The notes under the pieces are model-generated. The model searched no databases, had not been told where the DNA came from, and saw only the letters and a program-made list of their open reading frames with translations. This document shows, piece after piece, positions 10,674 through 20,199 of a DNA stretch of 64,000 bases. The translations under genes and the position numbers were made by a program. The DNA comes from Pseudomonas sp. S09G 359 (GTDB lineage: Bacteria > Pseudomonadota > Gammaproteobacteria > Pseudomonadales > Pseudomonadaceae). The number at the start of each line of letters is the position of its first letter. The first letter of the stretch is position 1. The stretch lies in contig NZ_CP025263.1 of assembly GCF_002843605.1 (NCBI RefSeq), positions 743,501 to 807,500 on the forward strand, in the 5' to 3' direction.

Positions 10674-12017
10674 TCAGGGGGCGCTGAGCCAAGCGTCCTG
10701 TTTAGCGAGGCGCCAAGAAATGGCCCACAGGGTCACACTGCGTAACGCCATAAACAGCAGGAACGTCAGCCACAGCCCATGGTTGCCCAGCCCCTGCAAG
10801 GCCCAGGCGAACGGCAGCGTGAGCAGCACGGTCAGCAACATCCCGTTGCGCATCTCCCGCGCGCGGGTGGCGCCGATAAACAGGCCGTCCAGCAAGTAAC
10901 TCCACACCGCAATCAACGGCAACAGCGCCAGGTACGGCAGGTACAGGTCGGCGGTTTCGCGCACGCTGGGGATATCGGTTTGCATGGCAATGAACAGATG
11001 GCCGGCGACGCTGAACAGCAGGGCAAACCCGACGCTGGCGATCAGCGACCAACCGCCGGCCACCACCAGCGAGCGGCGCAAGGCGGGGCGGTCGTGGGCT
11101 CCGATGGCGTGGCCGCACAGGGCTTCGACCGCATGGGCCAGGCCGTCCAACGCGTGGGCGGTCAGCAGCAGGCCGTTGAGCAGCAGCGCGTTGGCCGCGA
11201 CGGTGGCATCGCCGAGGCGCGCGCCTTGCACCGTGATCATGAAAAACACCGATTGCAACGCGAGGCTGCGGATGAAGATGTCGCGATTGACCGCCAGCAG
11301 CGGGCGCCAGCTTTGCCATAATTTCAACGCGCCCCAGGCGATATGCCCGGGGTAGGCGCGCAGGGCTTTTTGCGTCATGGCCAGGCCAAGCAAGGCGCCG
11401 GTCCATTCGGCGATCACCGAGGCGCGGGCGGAGCCGACCACGCCCCAGTCCAGGCCGAGGACGAACCACAGGTTCAACGCGATGTTGACCAGGTTGGTGG
11501 TGAGCAAAATCGCCAGCGGCGCCCGAGCGTTTTGGGTTCCCAGGAACCAGCCGACCAATGCATAACTGGCCAGCGCGGCGGGCAGGCCAAACAGGCGGGT
11601 GTGGAAGAAATCCTGGGTCAGTTGGTTCAGCTCGGGCGAGGGCTGCATCCATTCCAGCGCCAGATGGCTGAAGGGAATGCCGACAGTGCCCAGCACCATC
11701 GCCAGGCCGAGTGCCAGCAGCAAACCTTGCAGCAGTATCTGCCTCAGCGCCGCGCCATCCCCACGCCCGGCGGCCTGGGCGGCGAACCCGGTGGAGCCCA
11801 TGCGCAGAAAGCCCATGGCCCAGGCGAGGAAGGTGTAGAGGCTCGCGCCAACGGCCACGGCCCCGAGTTGATGGGCATGGGGCAGGTGGCCGATGACCAT
11901 GCTGTCGACCAACGCCACCAGCGGCACCGAGATATTCGACAGGATCATCGGCGCGGCCAGGGCCCAGACGCGGCGGTGGGTCGGGCGGTGGCGCCAGTCG
12001 GTGAGCAGGGTAGGCAT
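10674..12017 (-). CDS. MATE family efflux transporter (DinF-like)
   Basis: Inner-membrane multidrug/cation antiporter of 447 residues with about 12 hydrophobic segments, the usual MATE size. The N-terminus (RVWALAAPMILSNISVPLVA) and the following VDSMVIGHL segment are typical of the DinF branch. I chose the ATG at 12015-12017 because AAGGAG lies 6 nt upstream; the frame is open 114 codons further, but that stretch covers a REP-like palindrome and has no family similarity. The substrate cannot be predicted. Confidence 0.9.
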   Translation of the reverse strand: MPTLLTDWRHRPTHRRVWALAAPMILSNISVPLVALVDSMVIGHLPHAHQLGAVAVGASLYTFLAWAMGFLRMGSTGFAAQAAGRGDGAALRQILLQGLLLALGLAMVLGTVGIPFSHLALEWMQPSPELNQLTQDFFHTRLFGLPAALASYALVGWFLGTQNARAPLAILLTTNLVNIALNLWFVLGLDWGVVGSARASVIAEWTGALLGLAMTQKALRAYPGHIAWGALKLWQSWRPLLAVNRDIFIRSLALQSVFFMITVQGARLGDATVAANALLLNGLLLTAHALDGLAHAVEALCGHAIGAHDRPALRRSLVVAGGWSLIASVGFALLFSVAGHLFIAMQTDIPSVRETADLYLPYLALLPLIAVWSYLLDGLFIGATRAREMRNGMLLTVLLTLPFAWALQGLGNHGLWLTFLLFMALRSVTLWAISWRLAKQDAWLSAP

Positions 12018-12072
12018 GCGGGCTCCTTGGGGGAGCGGCATTGTAACTGGGCCTCCAGGAGGATGCAGGACC

Positions 12073-12118
12073 AATGTGGAGGGGCTGTGCGACGATTCGA
12101 CTTGTCCCTCCGACATTT
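12073..12118. repeat. Degenerate REP palindrome
   Basis: A compact inverted repeat (AATGTGGAGGG, then CCCTCCGACATT) in the divergent region between the MATE gene and the macroglobulin gene. Its central GTGCGACGATTCGACTTG resembles the altered right arm of the REPIN at 46,211-46,322, so it appears to be a decayed REP element of the same subtype. Confidence 0.65.
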
Positions 12119-12268
12119 TGATCTTCATTGTTTGTGGGATTTGTCTTGGGCCTGAGAGTGCCTCAGAACCAACCCACCCTCCGTCGGTCAATGTGACCAG
12201 CGCCACATCGGCTTGTGCGGCGCTGATATATAGTTCACCCCTCGGACCCCTCTCACTACGAGTGCCCC

Positions 12269-15200
12269 ATGCTGAACAAAGGACTGATCCTGGCTTGCGC
12301 GCTGGCCCTGCTGAGCGCCTGCGATTCCTCCGACAAACCGGCAGCACCGCCTGCGCCAACGGTAGCGGTGGCCCCCAAACCGGCCAAGGCGGCAGTGGAT
12401 GTGGCGGCGCTCAAGCAGCGTTATGCCGGGCGTGAGTTGAGTGTGGTGGACGTGTCCGAGGTGCAACTGGACGGCGCCAGTACCTTGTCGGTGAGCTTTT
12501 CCATCCCGCTGGACCCGGAGCAGAAGTTCGCCGACAAGCTGCGCCTGGTGGACAGCAAGTCGGGCAAGGTCGATGGCGCGTGGGAGCTGTCCGATAACCT
12601 GATGGAATTGCGCCTGCGCCACCTGGAGCCGCAGCGCAAGCTGGTGCTGACGGTGGATGCCGGGGTCAAGGCGGTCAACGCCAACACACTCGCCGCCGAG
12701 TACAGCGCCCGCCTGGAAACCCGTGACCTGCAAGCCACCGTCGGCTTCGCTAGCCGCGGCACCTTGCTGCCGACGCGCCTGGCCGAGGGCCTGCCGGTGA
12801 TCGCGCTGAACGTCGACAAGATCGACGTCGAATTCTTCCGCATCAAGCCCGAATCCCTGCCGTCGTTCCTCGCGCAATGGGGCCGCAACACCAGCCTGCA
12901 AAGTTATGAATCCCGCGAGCTGCTGCCGTTGGCCGACCTGGTCTACGGTGGCCGCTTCGACCTCAACCCGGCGCGCAATACCCGCGAAACCCTGTTGCTG
13001 CCGATCGCTGGCCTCAAGCAATTGCAGCAACCGGGCGTCTACCTGGCGGTGATGCGCGCCTCGGGCACTTACAATTATTCGCAACCGGCCACGCTGTTCA
13101 CCTTGAGTGATATAGGCCTGTCGGTGCACCGCTACGCCAATCGCCTGGACGTGTTTACCCAGGCCCTCGAAGGTGGCAAGGCGCTGGACGGCGTCGACCT
13201 TGAAGTGCTGGATGCCGATGGCCGCGTGCTGGGCCAGGGCAAGACTGAGAAGGGTGGGCATGCCGAGCTGCCACTGCCGAAAAAGGCCCAGGTGCTGCTG
13301 GCCAAGACAGGCGAGCAGACCAGCCTGCTGCGCCTGGACAGCGCCGCGCTGGACCTGGCCGAGTTCGATATCGGCGGTCAGCCTTCGCACCCGTTGCAGT
13401 TCTTTGTGTTCGGCCCACGCGACCTGTATCGCCCCGGCGAAACCGTGCTGCTCAATGCGCTGCTGCGCGACAAGGATGGCAATGCCGTCAAGCCGCAGCC
13501 GGTCAGCGTCGAAGTGCGCCGCCCGGACGAGCAGGTGAGCCGCAAGTTTGTCTGGGATGCCGATGCGTCCGGCCTCTATCAATATCAACTGCAATTGAAC
13601 AGCGAGGCGCCCACCGGGCGTTGGCAGTTGGTGTTCGACCTGGGCGATGGCAAGCCGCAGCTGTATGAATTCCTTGTCGAAGACTTCCTGCCCGAGCGCC
13701 TGGCGCTGGAGCTCAAAGGCAGCGATACGGCGTTGAGCCCGGCCGACAACCCGGTCATCCACGTTAACGGGCGTTACCTCTACGGCGCGCCGGCGTCGGG
13801 CAACCGGGTCAGCGGCCAGGTGTATGTGCGCCCCCTGCGCGAAGCGGTCAAGGCGCTGCCGGGCTATCAGTTCGGCTCCGTCACCGAAGAAGAGCTGAGC
13901 CAGGATTTCGAGCTGGACGAAAGTGTGCTCGATGCCAAGGGCCAGGAAGACCTGACCCTGGAAAGCAAATGGGCCGAGGCCAAGTCGCCGCTGCAATTGA
14001 TCGTGCAAGCCAGCCTGCACGAGTCGGGCGGCCGGCCGATCACCCGGCGCCTGGTGCAGCCGATCTGGCCGGCCGAGCAACTGCCGGGCCTGCGCGGGTT
14101 GTTTGATGGCAAGGAAACCAATGGCGATGGCCCGGCGGAATTCGAAGTGCTGCTGGCCAACCAGGACGGGCACAAACTCGCCGCGCAGAACCTCAAGGTG
14201 CGCCTGGTGCGCGAGCGTCGCGACTACTACTGGAACTACTCCGACAGCGATGGCTGGAGCTACCATTTCAACGAAAAATTCCTCAACCTCGACGAACAGA
14301 CCTTGAACATCAAGGCCGGTGATACCGCCAAGGTCAGCTTCCAGGTGGAGTGGGGCCCTTACCGCGTCGAGGTCGAAGACCCGCAGACCGGGCTGGTCAG
14401 CAGCCTGCGCTTCTGGGCCGGCTACCAGGCCCAGGACAACACCGAAGGCGGCGCCGTGCGCCCCGACCAGGTCAAGCTGGCGCTGGACAAACCCGCGTAT
14501 GGCGACGGCGATACCGCCAACGTCACGGTCACGCCGCCGGCAGCCGGTAAAGGCTACCTGCTGGTGGAGTCGGCCGAAGGGCCGCTGTGGTGGCAGGAAA
14601 TCGACGTGCCGGCCGAGGGTAAAAGCTTCGCGGTGAAGCTCGACCCGAAATGGTCGCGCCATGACCTGTACGTGAGCGCCCTGGTGATTCGCCCCGGCGA
14701 GCGCAAAGCCAATATCACCCCCAAACGTGCCGTAGGCCTGCTGCACCTGCCGCTGGACCGTACTCAGCGCAAGCTGGGCGTGACCCTCACTGCGCCGGAA
14801 AAAATGCGCCCCAAACAACCACTGACGGTGAAAATCGCCGCCAGGAATGCGGATGGCAGCGTGCCCAAGCAGGTGCATGTGCTAGTCGCGGCGGTGGACG
14901 TGGGCATTCTCAATATCACCGAATACCCGACACCCGATCCTTACTCCAGCCTGTTCGGTCGCAAGGCCTATGGCGTCGACCAGTTCGACATCTATGGCCA
15001 GTTGATCGAAGCCGGGCAGGGCCGCCTGGCCAGCCTGGCATTCGGCGGTGATGCGGCGTTGGCCAAGGGCGGCAAGCGCCCGGACACCAGCGTGACTATC
15101 GTCGCCCTGCAAAGCGCGCCGGTGACCTTGAATGAGCAGGGCGAGGGCGAAGTCAGCGTCAACATCCCGGACTTCAACGGTGAGCTGCGCCTGATGGCCC

Positions 15201-17164
15201 AGGCCTGGAGCGATGACCGCTACGGCATGGCCGAAGCCAAGACCGTGATCGCCGCGCCGCTGATCGCCGAGCTGTCGGCGCCGCGTTTCCTCGCGGGTGG
15301 CGACCAGACCAGCCTGGCGCTGGACCTGTCCAACCTGTCGGGCAAGGCGCAGAAGCTGGATGTGCAACTGAGTGCCGAAGGGCAGCTGGAATTGGTCAAC
15401 ACTGGCGCGCAAACCTTCGAATTGAAGCAGGGCCAGCGCACCACGCTGCATATCCCGGTGAAAGCCTGGGGTGGCCTGGGGCATGGTAAGGTCAAGGTCA
15501 TGGTGAACGGCCTCGACCTGCCGGGTGAAAACCTGCCGCCGTTCAGTCGCGAATGGACCTTGGGTGTGCGCCCGGCGTACCCGGCATTGCTCAAGCATTA
15601 CCGCGCGGTGCTCAAAAACGAATCGTGGAGCCTGCCTGCTGGCACGCTGGACCAGTTTGATGCCTCGGGGCGCGAGGCGTTGCTGAGCCTGTCGAGCCGG
15701 CCGCCGCTGAACCTCGGCGCGCAGATCAGCGCGCTGAAGGCTTACCCTTACGGTTGCCTGGAGCAGACGGCCAGCGGCTTGTATCCGTCGCTGTATGCCG
15801 ACGACGCCTTGCTCAAGCGCTTGAGCATCAAGGGTGAGCCGGATGCCGAGCGCAAACGCAAGATCGAGCTGGGCATCGAACGCCTGCTGGGCATGCAGCG
15901 CTACAATGGCAGTTTCGGTTTGTGGGGCGCCGATGGCGAAGAAGAATATTGGCTGACCGCGTATGTCACCGACTTCCTGCTGCGGGCCCGTGACCAAGGG
16001 TTTGCCGTGCCGCCTGAAGCCTTGAAAAAAGCCAGCGAGCGCCTGCTGCGTTACGTGCAGGAGCGCAACCTGATCGAAGTCGACTACAGCGACAACGCCG
16101 ACCACACCCGCTTTGCCGTGCAAGCCTACGCGGGCATGGTGCTGGCGCGCAGCCAGCAGGCACCGTTGGGCGCGTTGCGCAGTATTTTTGAGCGGCGCAG
16201 CGAGGCGCGCTCTGGCTTGCCATTGGTGCAGTTGGCCATCGCGCTGCAGAAGATGGGTGACCAGCCGCGCGCCGATCAGGCCTTGCTCGCCGGGTTGGCG
16301 GCGCAACGCAATGCCAATGAATGGCTGGCCGATTACGGCAGCCCATTGCGCGACCAGGCGATGATTCTGGCCCTGCTTGAAGAAAATGACCTGGCCAAGG
16401 GCAAGCGCGAGGAGCGTTTGTTCGCGCTGTCGGATCAATTGGCGGCCAGCCCGTACCTGTCGACCCAGGAGCGTAATTCGTTGTTCCTGGCCGGGCGCCT
16501 GGGGTTCGCTAAGCCCGAGGCCAACTGGCAGGTGTCGCTGACCGGCAGCGGCGGTGTGCATGAGTTGAATAACCAGCAATCGACCCTGGCACTGGAGGGT
16601 AAGCAGCTGTCCAGCGACCTGGCCTTGAGCAATCAGGGGGATACACCGGTGTACCAGCAGTTGAGCATTTCCGGTTATCCACAGGTGCCGCCGGCAGCGG
16701 GGGGCGACAACCTGAGCATCCGCCGTGAGTACCTGGGCATGAACGGCCAGCCGTTGAACCTGCGCAGCCTCAACAGTGGCGACCTGGTGTTGGTGCATCT
16801 GGCCGTGAGCGCCAAGCAGCGTGTGCCCGACGCCCTGGTGGTGGACTTGCTACCGGCGGGCCTGGAGCTGGAAAACCAGAACCTGGCGCAAAGCGCCGCC
16901 AGCCTGGAAAACGCCAGCAGCCAAGTGAAGGAGTGGCGTGAGGCGATGCAGAACTCGACCCTCAAGCATCAGGAGTTCAGGGATGACCGCTATGTCGCGG
17001 CGATGAATCTGGACGGTTCGGGGACTACGCACCTGCTGTACCTGGCGCGTGCCGTGACACCGGGGACGTATCGAGTGCCGCCGCCGCAGGTGGAGTCGAT
17101 GTACCGGCCGAACTGGCAGGCGGTGGGGGAGACTCCGGCGGATCTGGTGATCAAGGGCCGCTGA
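12269..17164 (+). CDS. yfhM: Bacterial alpha-2-macroglobulin lipoprotein (YfhM/MagD type)
   Basis: Large periplasmic protease trap of 1,631 residues, thought to protect the cell when the envelope is breached. The lipobox LLSACDSS lipidates Cys18; Asp at +2 favours inner-membrane retention. A series of macroglobulin beta domains follows, then the A2M domain. The thioester motif GCLEQ (about residue 1,160) is intact, so covalent trapping of an attacking protease is possible, as in E. coli YfhM (type I), unlike P. aeruginosa MagD, which to my knowledge lacks it. The alpha-helical terpenoid-toroid domain follows the motif. It is functionally linked to pbpC downstream, which would repair the wall. 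Confidence 0.95.
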   Translation: MLNKGLILACALALLSACDSSDKPAAPPAPTVAVAPKPAKAAVDVAALKQRYAGRELSVVDVSEVQLDGASTLSVSFSIPLDPEQKFADKLRLVDSKSGKVDGAWELSDNLMELRLRHLEPQRKLVLTVDAGVKAVNANTLAAEYSARLETRDLQATVGFASRGTLLPTRLAEGLPVIALNVDKIDVEFFRIKPESLPSFLAQWGRNTSLQSYESRELLPLADLVYGGRFDLNPARNTRETLLLPIAGLKQLQQPGVYLAVMRASGTYNYSQPATLFTLSDIGLSVHRYANRLDVFTQALEGGKALDGVDLEVLDADGRVLGQGKTEKGGHAELPLPKKAQVLLAKTGEQTSLLRLDSAALDLAEFDIGGQPSHPLQFFVFGPRDLYRPGETVLLNALLRDKDGNAVKPQPVSVEVRRPDEQVSRKFVWDADASGLYQYQLQLNSEAPTGRWQLVFDLGDGKPQLYEFLVEDFLPERLALELKGSDTALSPADNPVIHVNGRYLYGAPASGNRVSGQVYVRPLREAVKALPGYQFGSVTEEELSQDFELDESVLDAKGQEDLTLESKWAEAKSPLQLIVQASLHESGGRPITRRLVQPIWPAEQLPGLRGLFDGKETNGDGPAEFEVLLANQDGHKLAAQNLKVRLVRERRDYYWNYSDSDGWSYHFNEKFLNLDEQTLNIKAGDTAKVSFQVEWGPYRVEVEDPQTGLVSSLRFWAGYQAQDNTEGGAVRPDQVKLALDKPAYGDGDTANVTVTPPAAGKGYLLVESAEGPLWWQEIDVPAEGKSFAVKLDPKWSRHDLYVSALVIRPGERKANITPKRAVGLLHLPLDRTQRKLGVTLTAPEKMRPKQPLTVKIAARNADGSVPKQVHVLVAAVDVGILNITEYPTPDPYSSLFGRKAYGVDQFDIYGQLIEAGQGRLASLAFGGDAALAKGGKRPDTSVTIVALQSAPVTLNEQGEGEVSVNIPDFNGELRLMAQAWSDDRYGMAEAKTVIAAPLIAELSAPRFLAGGDQTSLALDLSNLSGKAQKLDVQLSAEGQLELVNTGAQTFELKQGQRTTLHIPVKAWGGLGHGKVKVMVNGLDLPGENLPPFSREWTLGVRPAYPALLKHYRAVLKNESWSLPAGTLDQFDASGREALLSLSSRPPLNLGAQISALKAYPYGCLEQTASGLYPSLYADDALLKRLSIKGEPDAERKRKIELGIERLLGMQRYNGSFGLWGADGEEEYWLTAYVTDFLLRARDQGFAVPPEALKKASERLLRYVQERNLIEVDYSDNADHTRFAVQAYAGMVLARSQQAPLGALRSIFERRSEARSGLPLVQLAIALQKMGDQPRADQALLAGLAAQRNANEWLADYGSPLRDQAMILALLEENDLAKGKREERLFALSDQLAASPYLSTQERNSLFLAGRLGFAKPEANWQVSLTGSGGVHELNNQQSTLALEGKQLSSDLALSNQGDTPVYQQLSISGYPQVPPAAGGDNLSIRREYLGMNGQPLNLRSLNSGDLVLVHLAVSAKQRVPDALVVDLLPAGLELENQNLAQSAASLENASSQVKEWREAMQNSTLKHQEFRDDRYVAAMNLDGSGTTHLLYLARAVTPGTYRVPPPQVESMYRPNWQAVGETPADLVIKGR

Positions 17165-17190
17165 TAGCCTAATTTGAAATAGGGGCAGAT

Positions 17191-17217
17191 GTGGGAGGAG
17201 GCAAGCCCCCTCCCACA
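17191..17217. repeat. Single REP hairpin
   Basis: Short palindrome GTGGGAGG-AGGCAAGCC-CCTCCCAC between the macroglobulin stop and the convergent small membrane protein. It is a lone or fused REP half and may serve as a bidirectional 3' end for both genes. Confidence 0.75.
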
Positions 17218-17231
17218 GAGGATTTTTGGCG

Positions 17232-17525
17232 TTAGTGGACTACCCAGCTCAGGAGCCACAGGCCGAGCATCAACCAGATAATCCCAAAGACGATCGACGC
17301 GCGCATAAACGCGCGCACGGCCGAGTACAGGAACAGCAGGCCGACGATCAGGGTGATGATGCTGATGATCGACGTGTCCATGCCCAAGGTGCGGGACAGG
17401 CCTTCGACAAAGTTGCCGCCGGCGTTGGTCAAGGCACCGAACAACCCGCTGAGGCCGTCGACGATAAAGCGGATGATGGAGCCCAGCGCCTGGCCCAGCC
17501 ATTCGAAAAAGCTTTCTACCTGCAT
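17232..17525 (-). CDS. Small membrane protein of unknown function
   Basis: A 97-residue hydrophobic protein. The N-terminal half is amphipathic (FFEWLGQALGSIIRFIVDGL) and the C-terminal half has two membrane helices (IISIITLIVGLLFLYSAV and VFGIIWLMLGLWLLSWVV). AGGA precedes the ATG by about 7 nt. I do not recognise the family. It lies antisense between the macroglobulin and pbpC genes, which are usually adjacent, so it interrupts that operon; REP elements flank it on both sides. Confidence 0.65.
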   Translation of the reverse strand: MQVESFFEWLGQALGSIIRFIVDGLSGLFGALTNAGGNFVEGLSRTLGMDTSIISIITLIVGLLFLYSAVRAFMRASIVFGIIWLMLGLWLLSWVVH

Positions 17526-17644
17526 GTGTGTGTCCTGAGTAAGAGGTGGGCGTATCTGTGCCTTTGGTTGTAATTGCGACAGGCTAGTTCCCTACCAGCA
17601 TAGAGGTTTGCCCGTTTGAGTTTTGTATTAATGACTCGGTTTGA

Positions 17645-17733
17645 TGTGGGAGGGGGCTTGCCCCCGATGGCGGTATGCCTGTGAACGCTTTGGCAACTGA
17701 CCCACTGCCATCGGGGGCAAGCCCCCTCCCACA
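17645..17733. repeat. REPIN overlapping the pbpC start
   Basis: Two inverted REP arms (TGTGGGAGGGGGCTTGCCCC and its complement, extending through CGATGGC / GCCATCG) with a central spacer. The only ATG that opens the pbpC frame, at 17675, lies in the spacer, and the right arm is translated in frame. Confidence 0.93.
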
Positions 17734-20050
17734 GTTATTGCGTTGGACCTTGGCAAGTGTGTTGCTGGTGATTGCCCTGCTGTGGCTGGCCGATCGCTTC
17801 TGGCCGTTGCCCCTGCCAGAGGACGACCTGGCGCGGGTGGTACTGGCCGAGGATGGCACGCCGTTATGGCGGTTTGCCGATGCCAACGGGGTGTGGCGCT
17901 ACCCGGTGCAAACCAGCGAAGTGTCGCCGTATTACCTGGACGCATTGCTCACCTATGAAGACCGCTGGTTCTACCAGCACCCTGGCGTAAACCCGCTGGC
18001 ATTGGCGCGGGCGACGTGGCAGAACCTCACGGGCGCGCGGGTGGTGTCCGGCGGCAGCACCTTGTCGATGCAGGTGGCGCGGTTGCTCGACCCGCATTCG
18101 CGCACCTTCCACGGCAAACTGCGCCAGCTGTGGCGCACGGCGCAGTTGGAGTGGCACCTGTCCAAAGAACAGATCCTCAACCTGTACCTGAATCGCGCGC
18201 CGTTTGGCGGCACCTTGCAGGGCGTGGCGGCCGCCAGTTGGGCTTACCTGGGCAAGTCCCCGGCACAGTTGACCCACGCCGAGGCCGCCCTGCTTGCAGT
18301 ATTACCCCAGGCGCCGAGTCGCCTGCGCCCCGACCGCCACCCGCAACGCGCCCAGGCTGCGCGGGACAAGGTGCTGCGCCGCCTGGGTGAATTCCAGGTA
18401 TGGCCGCAGTCGGCGGTGGATGAAGCCCTCGAAGAACCGTTGCTGCTGGCCCCGCGCCTGGAACCCAGCCTGGCGCCTTTGCTCGCGCGCCGCCTGAACC
18501 GCCCGGACAGCCCGCCGCTGATCCGCACCACGCTGGACGCCACCCTGCAACGCCGCCTGGAAGACCTGCTGCTGGGCTGGCGCGCGCGCCTGCCGGAGCA
18601 CACCTCCGCCGCCATTCTAGTGGTGGAAGAAGAGAGCATGGCGGTGCGCGCCTATCTGGGGTCGGTGGATATCAACGATGCCAAGCGTTTTGGCCACGTG
18701 GACATGATCAGCGCGCTGCGTTCGCCCGGCTCCACCCTGAAACCCTTCCTCTATGGCATGGCCCTGGACGATGGCTTGATACATTCCGAATCGCTGTTGC
18801 AGGACGTGCCGCGTCGCTATGGCGATTATCGGCCGGGCAACTTCTCCATGGGGTTTACCGGCGCGGTACCGGCGAGCACGGCGCTGTCCAGTTCATTGAA
18901 CCTGCCGGCCGTGCAATTGTTGGAGGCCTACGGGCCCAAGCGCTTTGCCGCGCAGATGCGCATCGGCGGGGTGCCATTGGCGCTGCCGGCGCTGGCCGAG
19001 CCCAACCTGGCGCTGATCCTGGGCGGCGCGGGCAGCCGCCTCGAAGACCTGGTCAGCGGCTACAGCGCCTTTGCCCGCGACGGCAGGGCGGCAACGATTC
19101 GATTACAGCCGGACGATACGCTTAGAGAACGGCCATTACTGTCGCCAGGGTCCGCCTGGATTGTGCGGCGCATCCTCAGTGGCCAGGCGCGCCCGGACCG
19201 CGACCCCCGCGCCGAGCTGGTTCAGCGCCCGGTGCTGGCCTGGAAAACCGGCACCAGCTACGGCTTTCGCGATGCCTGGGCGATTGGTGTGGGGCCGCGT
19301 TACCTGATCGGCGTATGGATCGGCCGACCCGACGGCACGCCGGTGCCGGGGCAGTTCGGCCTGGCCTCGGCCGCGCCGTTGATGTTGCAAGTGCACGATG
19401 TGCTGACCAACCGCGACAGCCAGCGCGGCATCAGCGCGCCCGTCAGCCCGGTGCCGGCCAATGTCGGCGTGGCGGCGATCTGTTGGCCGCTGGGCCAGCC
19501 GATGAACCGCAGCGACCCCAACTGCCGTCGCCAGCGCTTTGCCTGGACCCTGGATAACACCACGCCGCCGACCTTGCAGGCGCTCGATCAGCCGTTGAGT
19601 GTGGGTTTGATGGAAGCCATCTGGGTCAACGCCAAGGGTTTGCGCGTGGACGCCCATTGCCCTGGTGCCGTCGGCAAAAATATTGCCCTGTGGCCCGCGC
19701 CACTGGAGCCTTGGCTGCCAAGGGCTGAACGCCGTGAAGCACGCATCCCGGCGGCCGACCCGGATTGCCCGCCACCGGCACTCGCCGCGTCTTCGCCGCT
19801 GTCGATCGTCGGCATCCGCGAAGGCGACCAACTGCGCCTGCCAGCGGGCAGCCAGCAAGCCCTGCAGCTGAAACTATCCGCCCTCGGCGGCAGTGGTCGG
19901 CGCTGGTGGTTCCTCAACGGCGCGCCGTTGGGCGACAGCGCCAACCAGGACTTTATCAATGCCAGCTTCGAGCGCCTGGGCCGCTACCAGCTCAGCGTCC
20001 TCGATGAAGCCGGCCAAACCGCAAGGCTGGAATTCAGCGTCGTCGACTAG
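17675..20050 (+). CDS. pbpC: Penicillin-binding protein 1C (bifunctional transglycosylase/transpeptidase)
   Basis: Inner-membrane enzyme with peptidoglycan polymerase and cross-linking domains, partner of the bacterial macroglobulin. The reading frame gives 791 residues: a membrane anchor (about 27-40), a GT51 transglycosylase domain (EDRWFYQHPGVNP, GGSTLSMQVARLLD), a transpeptidase domain (SPGSTLKPF containing SxxK, SSSLN as SxN, KTGTSYG) and a C-terminal BiPBP_C domain. The start is uncertain: ATG 17675, GTG 17681 and later TTG codons (for example 17738) all lack a Shine-Dalgarno and lie in or next to a REPIN, so the first 20 or so residues may be REP-encoded. The catalytic parts are intact. 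Confidence 0.93.
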   Translation: MPVNALATDPLPSGASPLPQLLRWTLASVLLVIALLWLADRFWPLPLPEDDLARVVLAEDGTPLWRFADANGVWRYPVQTSEVSPYYLDALLTYEDRWFYQHPGVNPLALARATWQNLTGARVVSGGSTLSMQVARLLDPHSRTFHGKLRQLWRTAQLEWHLSKEQILNLYLNRAPFGGTLQGVAAASWAYLGKSPAQLTHAEAALLAVLPQAPSRLRPDRHPQRAQAARDKVLRRLGEFQVWPQSAVDEALEEPLLLAPRLEPSLAPLLARRLNRPDSPPLIRTTLDATLQRRLEDLLLGWRARLPEHTSAAILVVEEESMAVRAYLGSVDINDAKRFGHVDMISALRSPGSTLKPFLYGMALDDGLIHSESLLQDVPRRYGDYRPGNFSMGFTGAVPASTALSSSLNLPAVQLLEAYGPKRFAAQMRIGGVPLALPALAEPNLALILGGAGSRLEDLVSGYSAFARDGRAATIRLQPDDTLRERPLLSPGSAWIVRRILSGQARPDRDPRAELVQRPVLAWKTGTSYGFRDAWAIGVGPRYLIGVWIGRPDGTPVPGQFGLASAAPLMLQVHDVLTNRDSQRGISAPVSPVPANVGVAAICWPLGQPMNRSDPNCRRQRFAWTLDNTTPPTLQALDQPLSVGLMEAIWVNAKGLRVDAHCPGAVGKNIALWPAPLEPWLPRAERREARIPAADPDCPPPALAASSPLSIVGIREGDQLRLPAGSQQALQLKLSALGGSGRRWWFLNGAPLGDSANQDFINASFERLGRYQLSVLDEAGQTARLEFSVVD

Positions 20051-20139
20051 GGCCTCATCGGGGGCAAGTCGAATCTTCGCACCTCTGAAGGTGATCACAA
20101 ATCCAATGTGGGAGGGGGCTTGCCCCCGATGAGGCCCTA
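20048..20139. repeat. REPIN fused to the pbpC stop codon
   Basis: A perfect 21-bp inverted repeat: the left arm 20048-20068 begins with the TAG stop of pbpC, and the right arm 20119-20139 is its exact complement. The arms contain GGCCTCATCGGGGGCAAG. Another REP-like GTGGGAGGGGGC lies inside the right side. It probably also acts as a 3' processing or termination structure. Confidence 0.92.
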
Positions 20140-20199
20140 AAGGTTCACTTGCCTTCAAGCCCAATCCCCCCGAAGCTACCCACCTTCAGGAGCCCCCGC

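Noticed and set aside
12188..14878. 896-codon reverse ORF over the macroglobulin gene (and a 638-codon one at 14882-16798)
   Set aside because: Both lie wholly opposite the macroglobulin frame, which has a lipobox and thioester; no domain is recognisable in the antisense translations.
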